The notes under the pieces are model-generated. The model was not told the origin of the DNA and searched no databases. It worked only from the letters and a program-made list of their open reading frames with translations. The position numbers and the translations under genes are program-made. This document shows, piece by piece, positions 43,689 through 51,909 of a DNA stretch of 64,000 nucleotides (the stretch's first letter is position 1; each line of letters starts with the position of its first letter). The stretch covers positions 1,934,501 to 1,998,500 of the forward strand of contig NZ_CP117466.1 in the NCBI RefSeq assembly GCF_028621715.1, given 5' to 3'. Source of the stretch: Paracoccus marcusii (lineage in GTDB: Bacteria > Pseudomonadota > Alphaproteobacteria > Rhodobacterales > Rhodobacteraceae).

Positions 43689-44228
43689 ATGGCAACCTAC
43701 GGATACGCCCGCGTCAGCACCACAGACCAAGACCTGACCATTCAGCAGGAAGCACTCAAGAGGGCAGGGTGTACCGTCATACGCTTTGAGAAGGCCACAG
43801 GGACCAAGTTGGAAGGCAGAAGGGAACTGACCACTCTGCTAGACTTCCTGACCACAGGGGACGTTCTGGTGATCACACGGCTTGATCGTCTGGCCCGCTC
43901 TATGGATGATCTGACCACCATAGTACGCCAGCTTGAACAGAAGGGTGTTGAACTGAGGGCAACGGAACAGCCCATAGACACCAGTAGCCCGGCAGGTAAG
44001 GCGTTCTTCCAGATGCTAGGTGTGTTCGCTGAGTTCGAGACGAACCTACGCAAAGAGCGTCAGCTAGAGGGCATAGCGGCTGCTAAGGCCAAGGGTGTGT
44101 ACAAGGGGCGCAAGCCCTCTATTGATCCTGCTGTGGTCAAGCAGCTTGCGGCTGAGGGTGTAGGACCGTCGGAGATAGCTAAGCGTATGGGTGTAGCTCG
44201 TTCCAGCGTCTACCGCTTCCTAGAGTAG
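43689..44228 (+). CDS. Serine recombinase (resolvase/invertase family)
   Basis: This 179-residue recombinase reads YGYARVSTTDQDLTIQQEAL with the catalytic serine in RVST. LVITRLDRLARSMDDL is the conserved arginine block, followed by the long E helix and a C-terminal HTH (GPSEIAKRMGVARSSVYRFL). The size fits Tn3/Hin-type small serine recombinases. It probably resolves multimers of the element or inverts a segment. Repeats listed separately just upstream look like its binding sites. It is intact. Confidence 0.93.
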   Translation: MATYGYARVSTTDQDLTIQQEALKRAGCTVIRFEKATGTKLEGRRELTTLLDFLTTGDVLVITRLDRLARSMDDLTTIVRQLEQKGVELRATEQPIDTSSPAGKAFFQMLGVFAEFETNLRKERQLEGIAAAKAKGVYKGRKPSIDPAVVKQLAAEGVGPSEIAKRMGVARSSVYRFLE

Positions 44229-44396
44229 TCACGCTGCTGCCTGGAACTATGTAGGTGGGGGATTCCTTTGGTGGAGTTCCCCTCTTAGTCATGCGTAGGG
44301 TCCCCCCCGAAAATAACCGGGCCACCCCTATGGCGCGTGGGTAGGGTCACTGATCTACTATATAAAAAAATAAAACTCAACTTAGGAAGCATTGAT

Positions 44397-44921
44397 ATGG
44401 CAGGGTTGGTGACGACGCTAAGTGCGGAATGGCCAGTAATTGCTGGTGCTCCATGGTCTTTTGTAGGCTCGGTTGCGGTTGTAGCCGTTGTGGTATGGGG
44501 AGTACTTCAGTGGGCCTACACGACGCGCATGGCAAACTTGAACAGTAGCCTTTCAACTCGTGACGATAGGATTGATGATCTGACAGGCAAGCTTGTGGAT
44601 CGTGACCACAGGATCGCTGAACTGACCACGAAGCTTGCTGATGCGCTGGCTACACCTAAGAAAGCACAACCGTTGGACCCTGATGAGATTCAGCAATCTG
44701 ATCGGATCGTGGGCAAGCTACAGGCGCATGAAGTTCGGAGGAGTGAAGGCATAGTAGTAGCCAAGAAGCTTGTCGCAAATGGTGACTACAACCAAACGCT
44801 ACCCTTTGCATTTCGCGATATGACCCTTGTATTAGTCGATTTTGGATCATCTGGGTCAATGTCGGGATTCGGGGAAACGAAGCGAGAATTTGGAAAGGTA
44901 ATTTGTAGGATAATAAACTAA
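44397..44921 (+). CDS. Membrane protein with coiled coil
   Basis: This 174-residue protein has one strong TM helix (SFVGSVAVVAVVVWGVLQWAY). A coiled coil with internal repeats follows (LSTRDDRIDDLTGKLVDRDHRIAELTTKLADAL), then a globular tail. AGGAAG precedes ATG 44397. I know no family. It lies between the resolvase and the HEPN-like gene near the right end of the island, a usual site for cargo. Confidence 0.58.
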   Translation: MAGLVTTLSAEWPVIAGAPWSFVGSVAVVAVVVWGVLQWAYTTRMANLNSSLSTRDDRIDDLTGKLVDRDHRIAELTTKLADALATPKKAQPLDPDEIQQSDRIVGKLQAHEVRRSEGIVVAKKLVANGDYNQTLPFAFRDMTLVLVDFGSSGSMSGFGETKREFGKVICRIIN

Positions 44922-44951
44922 ATCCTCATGCCTTTATCTAATGGCAGGTGC

Positions 44952-45518
44952 CTATCTGGGAGCTAGCACAGGATCAAAATTTTCCCAACGCTTTCCTGTT
45001 GTATTTAGATATTCAAGTTGCTTAGAGAACGAACCCTTTATGTAATTATTCAACCATTGGAATAGTTCGAGCCACTGCGGCGGAACCCCGTCATGAACGG
45101 TTGCATTCCAGTGGATTGTTGTCTTTACCTCATGCTCTGTTACATAAAGTCCTAGTCTTGCAGCTACAGTTTCATGGTCCCCATGATGAGCATAGCGCTC
45201 ATGCCGCAGAGAGATAATTTTATCGTGCACTGGAAGCAGATGTTCTGGTATCAGCTTGCGCTTAAAAACAGGCGCACCCTTACTCTCGGTAAATAGTCTA
45301 CCATAGGAGATAACGATAATTGTGGTGAAGGCTTCCATGTCCATGACGCGCCGGTATGCATCTATTGAAGCATCTGTTTCGCTGACTTCTCTCAGCCTTT
45401 TCGAGTATATGAGAATATCTTGTGTTGTAGCTAGCGCAATTACTGTGCGTCGCAGCCGATTAATATGGCTGAGGTTCTTATTAATATACGCTTCTGCATC
45501 TTCATTTGTAAAACTCAC
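44952..45518 (-). CDS. HEPN-like protein, possible defence function
   Basis: This protein of about 188 residues is helical and carries ISLRHERYAHHGDHETV near residues 102-118. The R105...H111 spacing fits the R-x(4-6)-H ribonuclease motif of HEPN domains, and the context L-R-x-x-R-x-A-H resembles AbiU2/AbiV-type members. HEPN proteins serve as toxins or abortive-infection RNases. No antitoxin nucleotidyltransferase is adjacent, so activity is uncertain. GTG 45518 was chosen for a GAGGG nearby; GTG 45563 is possible. It is the last gene before attR. Confidence 0.5.
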   Translation of the reverse strand: MSFTNEDAEAYINKNLSHINRLRRTVIALATTQDILIYSKRLREVSETDASIDAYRRVMDMEAFTTIIVISYGRLFTESKGAPVFKRKLIPEHLLPVHDKIISLRHERYAHHGDHETVAARLGLYVTEHEVKTTIHWNATVHDGVPPQWLELFQWLNNYIKGSFSKQLEYLNTTGKRWENFDPVLAPR

Positions 45519-45723
45519 AGACCCTCGCCCTGTTCTCCAAACGCTTTGACTTGCACAAATCACTCCTACCCATACTAAAGGTAAGATTCTTGTAGTGGAG
45601 ATTTGTGTAGGCTTGAAAGGGTCTTGAGGGAACTGACTTTTGCATGGCGTGTGTGACGCAAACGTGTGTTGTCAGCGTGTGTGGTCAGTAACCCTTAACA
45701 CACGGTAATATAACAATAAAGGT

Positions 45724-45745
45724 GTGATGGCGGAGACGAAGGGAT
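45724..45745. repeat. Right attachment repeat (attR)
   Basis: This 22-bp copy matches 32611-32632 exactly and overlaps the 3' end of tRNA-Ser(GCU), including the encoded CCA. Integration therefore leaves the tRNA gene complete on this side. Confidence 0.9.
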
Positions 45746-45817
45746 TCGAACCCTCGAGACCCTTTCGGGCCTGCACCCTTAGCAGGGGTGTGCCTTCGAC
45801 CACTCGGCCACGTCTCC
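45728..45817 (-). tRNA. tRNA-Ser(GCU)
   Basis: This 90-base gene has acceptor stem GGAGACG/CGTCTCC, discriminator G and encoded CCA. It has a D arm (TGGCCGAGTGGTCGAAGG), an anticodon loop CTGCTAA with anticodon GCT, a long variable arm (CAGGCCCGAAAGGGTCTCG) typical of serine tRNAs, and T arm GGGTTCGAATCCC. It reads AGC/AGU codons. Its 3' end is the integration target of the island. Confidence 0.96.
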
Positions 45818-45851
45818 GCCGACCCGTATATGGATGTCGCCAAGGGGGGGC

Positions 45852-45875
45852 AAGGGGCTTTCTGGCCCCTTTTTG
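45852..45875 (+). terminator. Intrinsic terminator upstream of the carotenoid operon
   Basis: AAGGGGC and GCCCCTT pair around TTTCTG and run into a T tract when read on the plus strand. It lies between the tRNA gene and fni, and so should stop transcription from the island entering the fni-crt operon. A second G+C-rich hairpin follows at 45889-45916 (GGCGCCGTC/GACGGCGCC). Confidence 0.55.
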
Positions 45876-46012
45876 CAGATCGCCGTGCGGCGCCGTCCAA
45901 GGGGTTCGACGGCGCCGGGCCGTGGCACGCGACAGTTCGTCCTCTTGGAACTGGGGCTGGAACCCGGAAGGCATTGACGCGATAGTCGGATGACGCAACC
46001 GGATGGCAGGAC

Positions 46013-47095
46013 ATGACCGAAATCTCTCGTCGCAAGTCGGATCACCTGCGCATCGTCACCGAAGGCCGCGGGGCGCAGGACCGGCTGGACAGCGGGTTCG
46101 ACCAGGTCCGGTTCCTGCATCAGGCGCTTCCTGATCTGGACATGGATGCCGTCGACACGGGAACACGGTTCCTGGGGCGCAGCCTGGCGGCGCCGCTGCT
46201 GATCTCGGCCATGACCGGCGGTCCGGAGGAGGCGGAACGCATCAACCTGCACATCGCCGAGGCCTGTGCCCATCACCGCATCGCCCTGTCCGTCGGATCG
46301 CAGCGCATCGCGGTCGAGGCGGGCGGCAATGGCGGCCTGGGCGCCAGCCTGCGGGCACGGGCGCCCCAGATTCCGATCCTGGGCAATATTGGCGCGGTCC
46401 AGCTGAACTATGGTTTTGGCGTGGCGCAGGCGCAGCGCGCGGTGGACATGATCCAGGCCGACGCGCTGATCCTGCACCTGAACCCGCTGCAGGAGGCGAT
46501 CCAGGAGGGTGGCGACCGCAACTTTGCGGCCCTGCTGCCGCGGATCGAGGAACTTGCCACCAGCCTGCCGGTCCCCCTGGGCGTCAAGGAGGTCGGTGCG
46601 GGGCTGTCGGCGCCCGTGGCGCGCCGTCTGATCGACGCGGGCGTGACGATCCTGGACGTCGCCGGCGCCGGCGGCACCAGCTGGGCGCGTGTCGAGGCCG
46701 AACGCGGTCCCGACCGCCTGCAGGCGCTGGCGGCACCGTTCCACGACTGGGGCATTCCCACGACCGCGTCGCTGCGCGCCATCGCGCCGATGATGGGTCC
46801 GGACCGGGTTCTGATCGGATCGGGCGGGGTGCGTCACGGGCTGGACGTCGCGCGGGCCATCCGCCTTGGCGCGGATCTCGTGGGGCAGGCGGCCCGCGCT
46901 CTGCCCGCCGCGCGTCACAGCGCCGAGGCCCTGTCCGATCACCTGTCCGACGTGGTGACCCAGCTGCGCATCGCGATGTTCTGCACGGGATCCGGCGACC
47001 TTGCGGCGCTGCGCCGCGCGCCTTTGCTGGTGCTTGGGCCGGGTGGCCAATGGTCGCAAGCAACGGGGATGGAAACCGGCGATGCGGGACTGTAG
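46013..47095 (+). CDS. fni: Isopentenyl-diphosphate delta-isomerase, type 2 (FMN)
   Basis: This 360-residue enzyme interconverts IPP and DMAPP, the C5 precursors of carotenoids, using reduced FMN. Family features are RKSDHLRI at the start, APLLISAMTGG, SVGSQRIA, LGNIGAVQLN, LHLNPLQEA (substrate and magnesium region), LGVKEVGAG, DVAGAGGTSW and LIGSGGVRHG (FMN phosphate). It lies 30 bases before crtW on the same strand, so precursor supply is probably co-expressed with pigment synthesis. The length is typical for the family. Confidence 0.96.
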   Translation: MTEISRRKSDHLRIVTEGRGAQDRLDSGFDQVRFLHQALPDLDMDAVDTGTRFLGRSLAAPLLISAMTGGPEEAERINLHIAEACAHHRIALSVGSQRIAVEAGGNGGLGASLRARAPQIPILGNIGAVQLNYGFGVAQAQRAVDMIQADALILHLNPLQEAIQEGGDRNFAALLPRIEELATSLPVPLGVKEVGAGLSAPVARRLIDAGVTILDVAGAGGTSWARVEAERGPDRLQALAAPFHDWGIPTTASLRAIAPMMGPDRVLIGSGGVRHGLDVARAIRLGADLVGQAARALPAARHSAEALSDHLSDVVTQLRIAMFCTGSGDLAALRRAPLLVLGPGGQWSQATGMETGDAGL

Positions 47096-47125
47096 TCTGC
47101 GCGGATCGCCGGTCCGGGGGACAAG

Positions 47126-47854
47126 ATGAGCGCACATGCCCTGCCCAAGGCAGATCTGACCGCCACCAGTTTGATCGTCTCGGGCGGCATCATCGCCGCG
47201 TGGCTGGCCCTGCATGTGCATGCGCTGTGGTTTCTGGACGCGGCGGCCCATCCCATCCTGGCGGTCGCGAATTTCCTGGGGCTGACCTGGCTGTCGGTCG
47301 GTCTGTTCATCATCGCGCATGACGCGATGCACGGGTCGGTCGTGCCGGGGCGTCCGCGCGCCAATGCGGCGATGGGCCAGCTTGTCCTGTGGCTGTATGC
47401 CGGATTTTCGTGGCGCAAGATGATCGTCAAGCACATGGCGCATCACCGCCATGCCGGAACCGACGACGACCCCGATTTCGACCATGGCGGCCCGGTCCGC
47501 TGGTACGCCCGCTTCATCGGCACCTATTTCGGCTGGCGCGAGGGGCTGCTGCTGCCCGTCATCGTGACGGTCTACGCGCTGATCCTTGGGGATCGCTGGA
47601 TGTACGTGGTCTTCTGGCCGCTGCCGTCGATCCTGGCGTCGATCCAGCTGTTCGTGTTCGGCACCTGGCTGCCGCACCGCCCCGGCCACGACGCGTTCCC
47701 GGACCGCCACAATGCGCGGTCGTCGCGGATCAGCGACCCCGTGTCGCTGCTGACCTGCTTTCACTTTGGCGGTTATCATCACGAACACCACCTGCACCCG
47801 ACGGTGCCTTGGTGGCGCCTGCCCAGCACCCGCACCAAGGGGGACACCGCATGA
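47126..47854 (+). CDS. crtW: Beta-carotene ketolase
   Basis: This 242-residue membrane di-iron ketolase introduces the 4,4' keto groups that turn beta-carotene into canthaxanthin and zeaxanthin into astaxanthin. Histidine clusters are FIIAHDAMHGSV, KHMAHHRHAGTDDDPDF and FHFGGYHHEHHLHP, among several TM helices. As I recall, it is nearly identical to CrtW of Paracoccus sp. N81106. The ATG start yields the known N-terminus (MSAHALPKADLTATSL). Its stop overlaps crtZ by four bases. Confidence 0.98.
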   Translation: MSAHALPKADLTATSLIVSGGIIAAWLALHVHALWFLDAAAHPILAVANFLGLTWLSVGLFIIAHDAMHGSVVPGRPRANAAMGQLVLWLYAGFSWRKMIVKHMAHHRHAGTDDDPDFDHGGPVRWYARFIGTYFGWREGLLLPVIVTVYALILGDRWMYVVFWPLPSILASIQLFVFGTWLPHRPGHDAFPDRHNARSSRISDPVSLLTCFHFGGYHHEHHLHPTVPWWRLPSTRTKGDTA

Positions 47855-48339
47855 CCAATTTCCTGATCGTCGTCGCCACCGTGCTGGTGATGGAGCTGAC
47901 GGCCTATTCCGTCCACCGCTGGATCATGCACGGCCCCCTGGGCTGGGGCTGGCACAAGTCCCACCACGAGGAACACGACCACGCGCTGGAAAAGAACGAC
48001 CTGTACGGCCTGGTCTTTGCGGTGATCGCCACGGTGCTGTTCACGGTGGGCTGGATCTGGGCACCGGTCCTGTGGTGGATCGCCTTGGGCATGACCGTCT
48101 ACGGGCTGATCTATTTCGTCCTGCATGACGGGCTGGTGCATCAGCGCTGGCCGTTCCGCTATATCCCGCGCAAGGGCTATGCCCGCCGCCTGTATCAGGC
48201 CCACCGCCTGCACCACGCGGTCGAGGGACGCGACCATTGCGTCAGCTTCGGCTTCATCTATGCGCCGCCGGTCGACAAGCTGAAGCAGGACCTGAAGACG
48301 TCGGGCGTGCTGCGAGCCGAGGCGCAGGAGCGCACGTGA
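47851..48339 (+). CDS. crtZ: Beta-carotene hydroxylase
   Basis: This 162-residue di-iron membrane hydroxylase adds the 3,3' hydroxyls of zeaxanthin and astaxanthin. The iron-binding histidine motifs are HRWIMHG, HKSHHEEHDH, LHDGLVHQRW and HRLHHAVEGRDHC, with TM helices between. It overlaps crtW at the start and crtY at the end (ATGA and GTGA overlaps), so the operon is translationally coupled. Confidence 0.98.
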   Translation: MTNFLIVVATVLVMELTAYSVHRWIMHGPLGWGWHKSHHEEHDHALEKNDLYGLVFAVIATVLFTVGWIWAPVLWWIALGMTVYGLIYFVLHDGLVHQRWPFRYIPRKGYARRLYQAHRLHHAVEGRDHCVSFGFIYAPPVDKLKQDLKTSGVLRAEAQERT

Positions 48340-49496
48340 CCCATGACGTGCTGCTGGCAGGGGCGGGCCTTGCGAACGGGCTGATCGCCCTGGCGCTGCG
48401 CGCGGCGCGGCCCGACCTGCGGGTGCTGTTGCTGGACCATGCCGCGGGACCGTCAGACGGCCACACCTGGTCCTGCCACGACCCCGACCTGTCGCCGGAC
48501 TGGCTGGCGCGGCTGAAGCCCCTGCGCCGCGCCAACTGGCCCGACCAGGAGGTGCGCTTTCCTCGCCATGCCCGGCGGCTGGCCACCGGTTACGGGTCGC
48601 TGGACGGGGCGGCGCTGGCGGATGCGGTGGTCCGGTCGGGCGCCGAGATCCGCTGGAACAGCGACATCGCCCTGCTGGATGCGCAGGGGGCGACACTATC
48701 CTGCGGCGCCCGGATCGAGGCGGGCGCGGTGCTGGACGGACGCGGCGCGCAGCCGTCGCGGCATCTGACCGTGGGTTTCCAGAAATTCGTGGGCGTCGAG
48801 ATCGAGACCGACCGCCCCCACGGCGTGCCCCGCCCGATGATCATGGACGCGACCGTCACCCAGCAGGACGGGTACCGCTTCATCTATCTGCTGCCCTTCT
48901 CTCCGACGCGCATCCTGATCGAGGACACGCGCTATTCCGATGGCGGCGATCTGGACGACGACGCACTGGCGGCGGCGTCCCACGACTATGCCCGCCAGCA
49001 GGGCTGGACCGGGGCCGAGGTCCGGCGCGAACGCGGCATCCTTCCCATTGCGCTGGCCCATGACGCGGCGGGCTTCTGGGCCGATCACGCGGCGGGGCCT
49101 GTTCCCGTGGGACTGCGCGCGGGGTTCTTTCACCCGGTCACCGGCTATTCGCTGCCCTATGCGGCACAGGTGGCGGACGTGGTGGCGGGTCTGTCCGGGC
49201 CGCCCGGCACCGACGCGCTGCGCGGCGCCATCCGCGACTATGCGATCGACCGGGCACGCCGCGACCGCTTTCTGCGACTGCTGAACCGGATGCTGTTCCG
49301 CGGCTGCGCGCCCGACCGGCGCTATACCCTGCTGCAGCGGTTCTACCGCATGCCGCATGGACTGATCGAACGGTTCTATGCCGGCCGGCTGAGCGTGGCG
49401 GATCAGCTGCGCATCGTGACCGGCAAGCCTCCCATTCCCCTTGGCACGGCCATCCGCTGCCTGCCCGAACGTCCCCTGCTGAAGGAAAACGCATGA
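48336..49496 (+). CDS. crtY: Lycopene beta-cyclase
   Basis: This 386-residue FAD/NAD(P)H-dependent enzyme closes both ends of lycopene into beta-rings. It begins with a dinucleotide-binding motif (DVLLAGAGLANGLIALAL). It contains GPSDGHTWSCHDPDL, FQKFVGVEIETDRPHG, the YRFIYLLPFSPTRILIEDT signature of CrtY-type cyclases and FFHPVTGYSLPYA. GTG 48336 overlaps the crtZ stop by four bases, and the gene overlaps crtI by four. Confidence 0.97.
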   Translation: MTHDVLLAGAGLANGLIALALRAARPDLRVLLLDHAAGPSDGHTWSCHDPDLSPDWLARLKPLRRANWPDQEVRFPRHARRLATGYGSLDGAALADAVVRSGAEIRWNSDIALLDAQGATLSCGARIEAGAVLDGRGAQPSRHLTVGFQKFVGVEIETDRPHGVPRPMIMDATVTQQDGYRFIYLLPFSPTRILIEDTRYSDGGDLDDDALAAASHDYARQQGWTGAEVRRERGILPIALAHDAAGFWADHAAGPVPVGLRAGFFHPVTGYSLPYAAQVADVVAGLSGPPGTDALRGAIRDYAIDRARRDRFLRLLNRMLFRGCAPDRRYTLLQRFYRMPHGLIERFYAGRLSVADQLRIVTGKPPIPLGTAIRCLPERPLLKENA

Positions 49497-50998
49497 ACGC
49501 CCATTCGCCCGCGGCCAAGACCGCCATCGTGATCGGCGCAGGCTTTGGCGGGCTGGCCCTGGCCATCCGCCTGCAGTCCGCGGGCATCGCCACCACCCTG
49601 GTCGAGGCCCGCGACAAGCCCGGCGGGCGCGCCTATGTCTGGCACGACCAGGGCCATGTCTTCGACGCGGGCCCGACGGTCATCACCGACCCCGATGCGC
49701 TCAAGGAGCTGTGGGCGCTGACCGGGCAGGACATGGCGCGCGACGTGACGCTGATGCCGGTGTCGCCCTTCTATCGGCTGATGTGGCCGGGCGGGAAGGT
49801 CTTCGATTACGTGAACGAGGCCGATCAGCTGGAGCGCCAGATCGCCCAGTTCAACCCGGACGATCTGGAGGGATACCGCCGCTTCCGCGATTACGCGGAG
49901 GAGGTGTACCAGGAGGGCTACGTCAAGTTGGGCACCGTGCCCTTCCTCAAGCTGGGCCAGATGCTCAAGGCCGCGCCCGCGCTGATGAAGTTGGAGGCCT
50001 ACAAGTCGGTCCATGCCAAGGTCGCGACCTTCATCAAGGACCCCTATCTGCGGCAGGCGTTTTCGTATCACACGCTGCTGGTGGGCGGGAATCCCTTCTC
50101 GACCAGCTCGATCTATGCGCTGATCCACGCGTTGGAGCGGCGCGGCGGGGTCTGGTTCGCCAAGGGCGGCACCAACCAGCTGGTCGCAGGCATGGTCGCG
50201 CTGTTCGAACGGCTTGGCGGCCAGATGATGCTGAACGCCAAAGTCGCCCGGATCGAGACCGAGGGCGCGCGGACCACGGGCGTCACCCTGGCCGACGGGC
50301 GGTCTTTGAGGGCCGACATGGTCGCCAGCAATGGCGACGTCATGCACAACTATCGCGACCTGCTGGGCCACACCGCCCGCGGGCAGAGCCGCGCGAAATC
50401 GCTGGACCGCAAGCGCTGGTCCATGTCGCTCTTCGTGCTGCATTTCGGTCTGCGCGAGGCGCCCAAGGACATCGCGCATCACACCATCCTGTTCGGCCCC
50501 CGCTACAAGGAGCTGGTCAACGAGATCTTCAAGGGCCCGAAGCTGGCCGAGGATTTCTCGCTGTACCTGCATTCGCCCTGCACGACCGATCCGGACATGG
50601 CGCCTCCGGGCATGTCCACGCATTACGTGCTGGCCCCGGTGCCGCATCTGGGCCGCGCCGAGATCGATTGGGCGGTCGAGGGGCCGCGCTATGCCGACCG
50701 CATCCTGGCCAGCCTGGAGGAGCGGCTGATCCCGAACCTGCGCGCCAACCTGACCACGACGCGCATCTTCACGCCGTCCGATTTCGCCAGCGAGTTGAAC
50801 GCCCATCATGGCAGCGCCTTCTCGGTCGAGCCGATCCTGACGCAATCCGCGTGGTTCCGGCCGCACAACCGCGACAAGACGATCCGCAACTTCTATCTGG
50901 TCGGCGCGGGCACCCATCCGGGCGCGGGCATTCCGGGCGTCGTGGGCTCGGCCAAGGCCACGGCCCAGGTGATGCTGTCCGACCTGGCGGGCGCATGA
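49493..50998 (+). CDS. crtI: Phytoene desaturase (lycopene-forming)
   Basis: This 501-residue FAD enzyme performs the four desaturations from phytoene to lycopene. The N-terminal Rossmann motif is IVIGAGFGGLALAIRLQSAG followed by EARDKPGGRAY. The C-terminal bacterial-type desaturase signature is FYLVGAGTHPGAGIPGVVGS. It resembles CrtI of proteobacteria in length throughout. It overlaps crtY and crtB by four bases each. Confidence 0.97.
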   Translation: MNAHSPAAKTAIVIGAGFGGLALAIRLQSAGIATTLVEARDKPGGRAYVWHDQGHVFDAGPTVITDPDALKELWALTGQDMARDVTLMPVSPFYRLMWPGGKVFDYVNEADQLERQIAQFNPDDLEGYRRFRDYAEEVYQEGYVKLGTVPFLKLGQMLKAAPALMKLEAYKSVHAKVATFIKDPYLRQAFSYHTLLVGGNPFSTSSIYALIHALERRGGVWFAKGGTNQLVAGMVALFERLGGQMMLNAKVARIETEGARTTGVTLADGRSLRADMVASNGDVMHNYRDLLGHTARGQSRAKSLDRKRWSMSLFVLHFGLREAPKDIAHHTILFGPRYKELVNEIFKGPKLAEDFSLYLHSPCTTDPDMAPPGMSTHYVLAPVPHLGRAEIDWAVEGPRYADRILASLEERLIPNLRANLTTTRIFTPSDFASELNAHHGSAFSVEPILTQSAWFRPHNRDKTIRNFYLVGAGTHPGAGIPGVVGSAKATAQVMLSDLAGA

Positions 50999-51909
50999 GC
51001 GATCTGGTCCTGACCTCGACCGAGGCGATCACCCAAGGGTCGCAAAGCTTTGCCACGGCGGCCAAGCTGATGCCGCCGGGCATCCGCGACGACACGGTGA
51101 TGCTCTATGCCTGGTGCCGCCACGCGGATGACGTGATCGACGGTCAGGCCCTGGGCAGCCGCCCCGAGGCGGTGAACGACCCGCAGGCGCGGCTGGACGG
51201 CCTGCGCGCCGACACGCTGGCCGCGTTGCAGGGCGACGGTCCGGTGACCCCGCCCTTTGCGGCGCTGCGCGCGGTGGCGCGGAGGCATGATTTCCCGCAG
51301 GCGTGGCCCATGGACCTGATCGAAGGCTTTGCGATGGATGTCGAGGCGCGCGACTATCGCACGCTGGACGATGTGCTGGAATATTCCTATCACGTCGCAG
51401 GCATCGTCGGCGTGATGATGGCCCGCGTGATGGGCGTGCGCGACGATCCTGTCCTGGACCGTGCCTGCGACCTGGGGCTGGCGTTCCAGCTGACCAACAT
51501 CGCGCGCGACGTGATCGACGACGCGCGCATCGGGCGGTGCTATCTGCCAGGCGACTGGCTGGATCAGGCGGGCGCGCGGGTCGACGGGCCGGTGCCGTCG
51601 CCGGAGCTGTACACCGTGATCCTGCGGCTGCTGGATGCGGCAGAACCCTATTACGCGTCGGCGCGGGTGGGTCTGGCGGATCTGCCGCCGCGCTGCGCCT
51701 GGTCCATCGCCGCCGCGTTGCGCATCTATCGCGCCATCGGGCTGCGCATCCGCAAGGGCGGGCCGCAGGCCTATCGCCAGCGGATCAGCACGTCCAAGGC
51801 CGCCAAGATCGGCCTGCTGGGCATCGGGGGCTGGGATGTCGCGCGATCACGCCTGCCGGGGGCGGGCGTGTCGCGGCAGGGCCTCTGGACCCGGCCGCAT
51901 CACGCCTAG
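50995..51909 (+). CDS. crtB: Phytoene synthase
   Basis: This 304-residue enzyme condenses two GGPP molecules to phytoene. The two aspartate-rich magnesium sites are present: YAWCRHADDVIDG and LTNIARDVIDDARIGRCYLP. SFATAAKLMPP near the start and YHVAGIVGVMM are further squalene/phytoene-synthase landmarks. It closes the fni-crtWZYIB operon. Its TAG stop overlaps the end of convergent crtE by four bases. Confidence 0.97.
   Translation: MSDLVLTSTEAITQGSQSFATAAKLMPPGIRDDTVMLYAWCRHADDVIDGQALGSRPEAVNDPQARLDGLRADTLAALQGDGPVTPPFAALRAVARRHDFPQAWPMDLIEGFAMDVEARDYRTLDDVLEYSYHVAGIVGVMMARVMGVRDDPVLDRACDLGLAFQLTNIARDVIDDARIGRCYLPGDWLDQAGARVDGPVPSPELYTVILRLLDAAEPYYASARVGLADLPPRCAWSIAAALRIYRAIGLRIRKGGPQAYRQRISTSKAAKIGLLGIGGWDVARSRLPGAGVSRQGLWTRPHHA

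Larger units (their letters stand above)
32611..45745. mobile_element. Genomic island integrated at tRNA-Ser(GCU)
   Basis: This 13.1-kb block is bounded by 22-bp identical direct repeats. The right copy is the 3' end of an intact tRNA-Ser gene, and the left copy lies about 180 bases from a tyrosine-recombinase gene. Inside, the sequence is markedly richer in A and T, and codon use differs from the flanks. It carries phage-type genes (integrase, H-NS-like, tape measure, helicase), a serine resolvase and several unknown genes. Two IS copies have damaged it, and the integrase is split, so it is probably fixed unless helped in trans. A degraded prophage, satellite or integrative plasmid are all possible. 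Confidence 0.9.
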
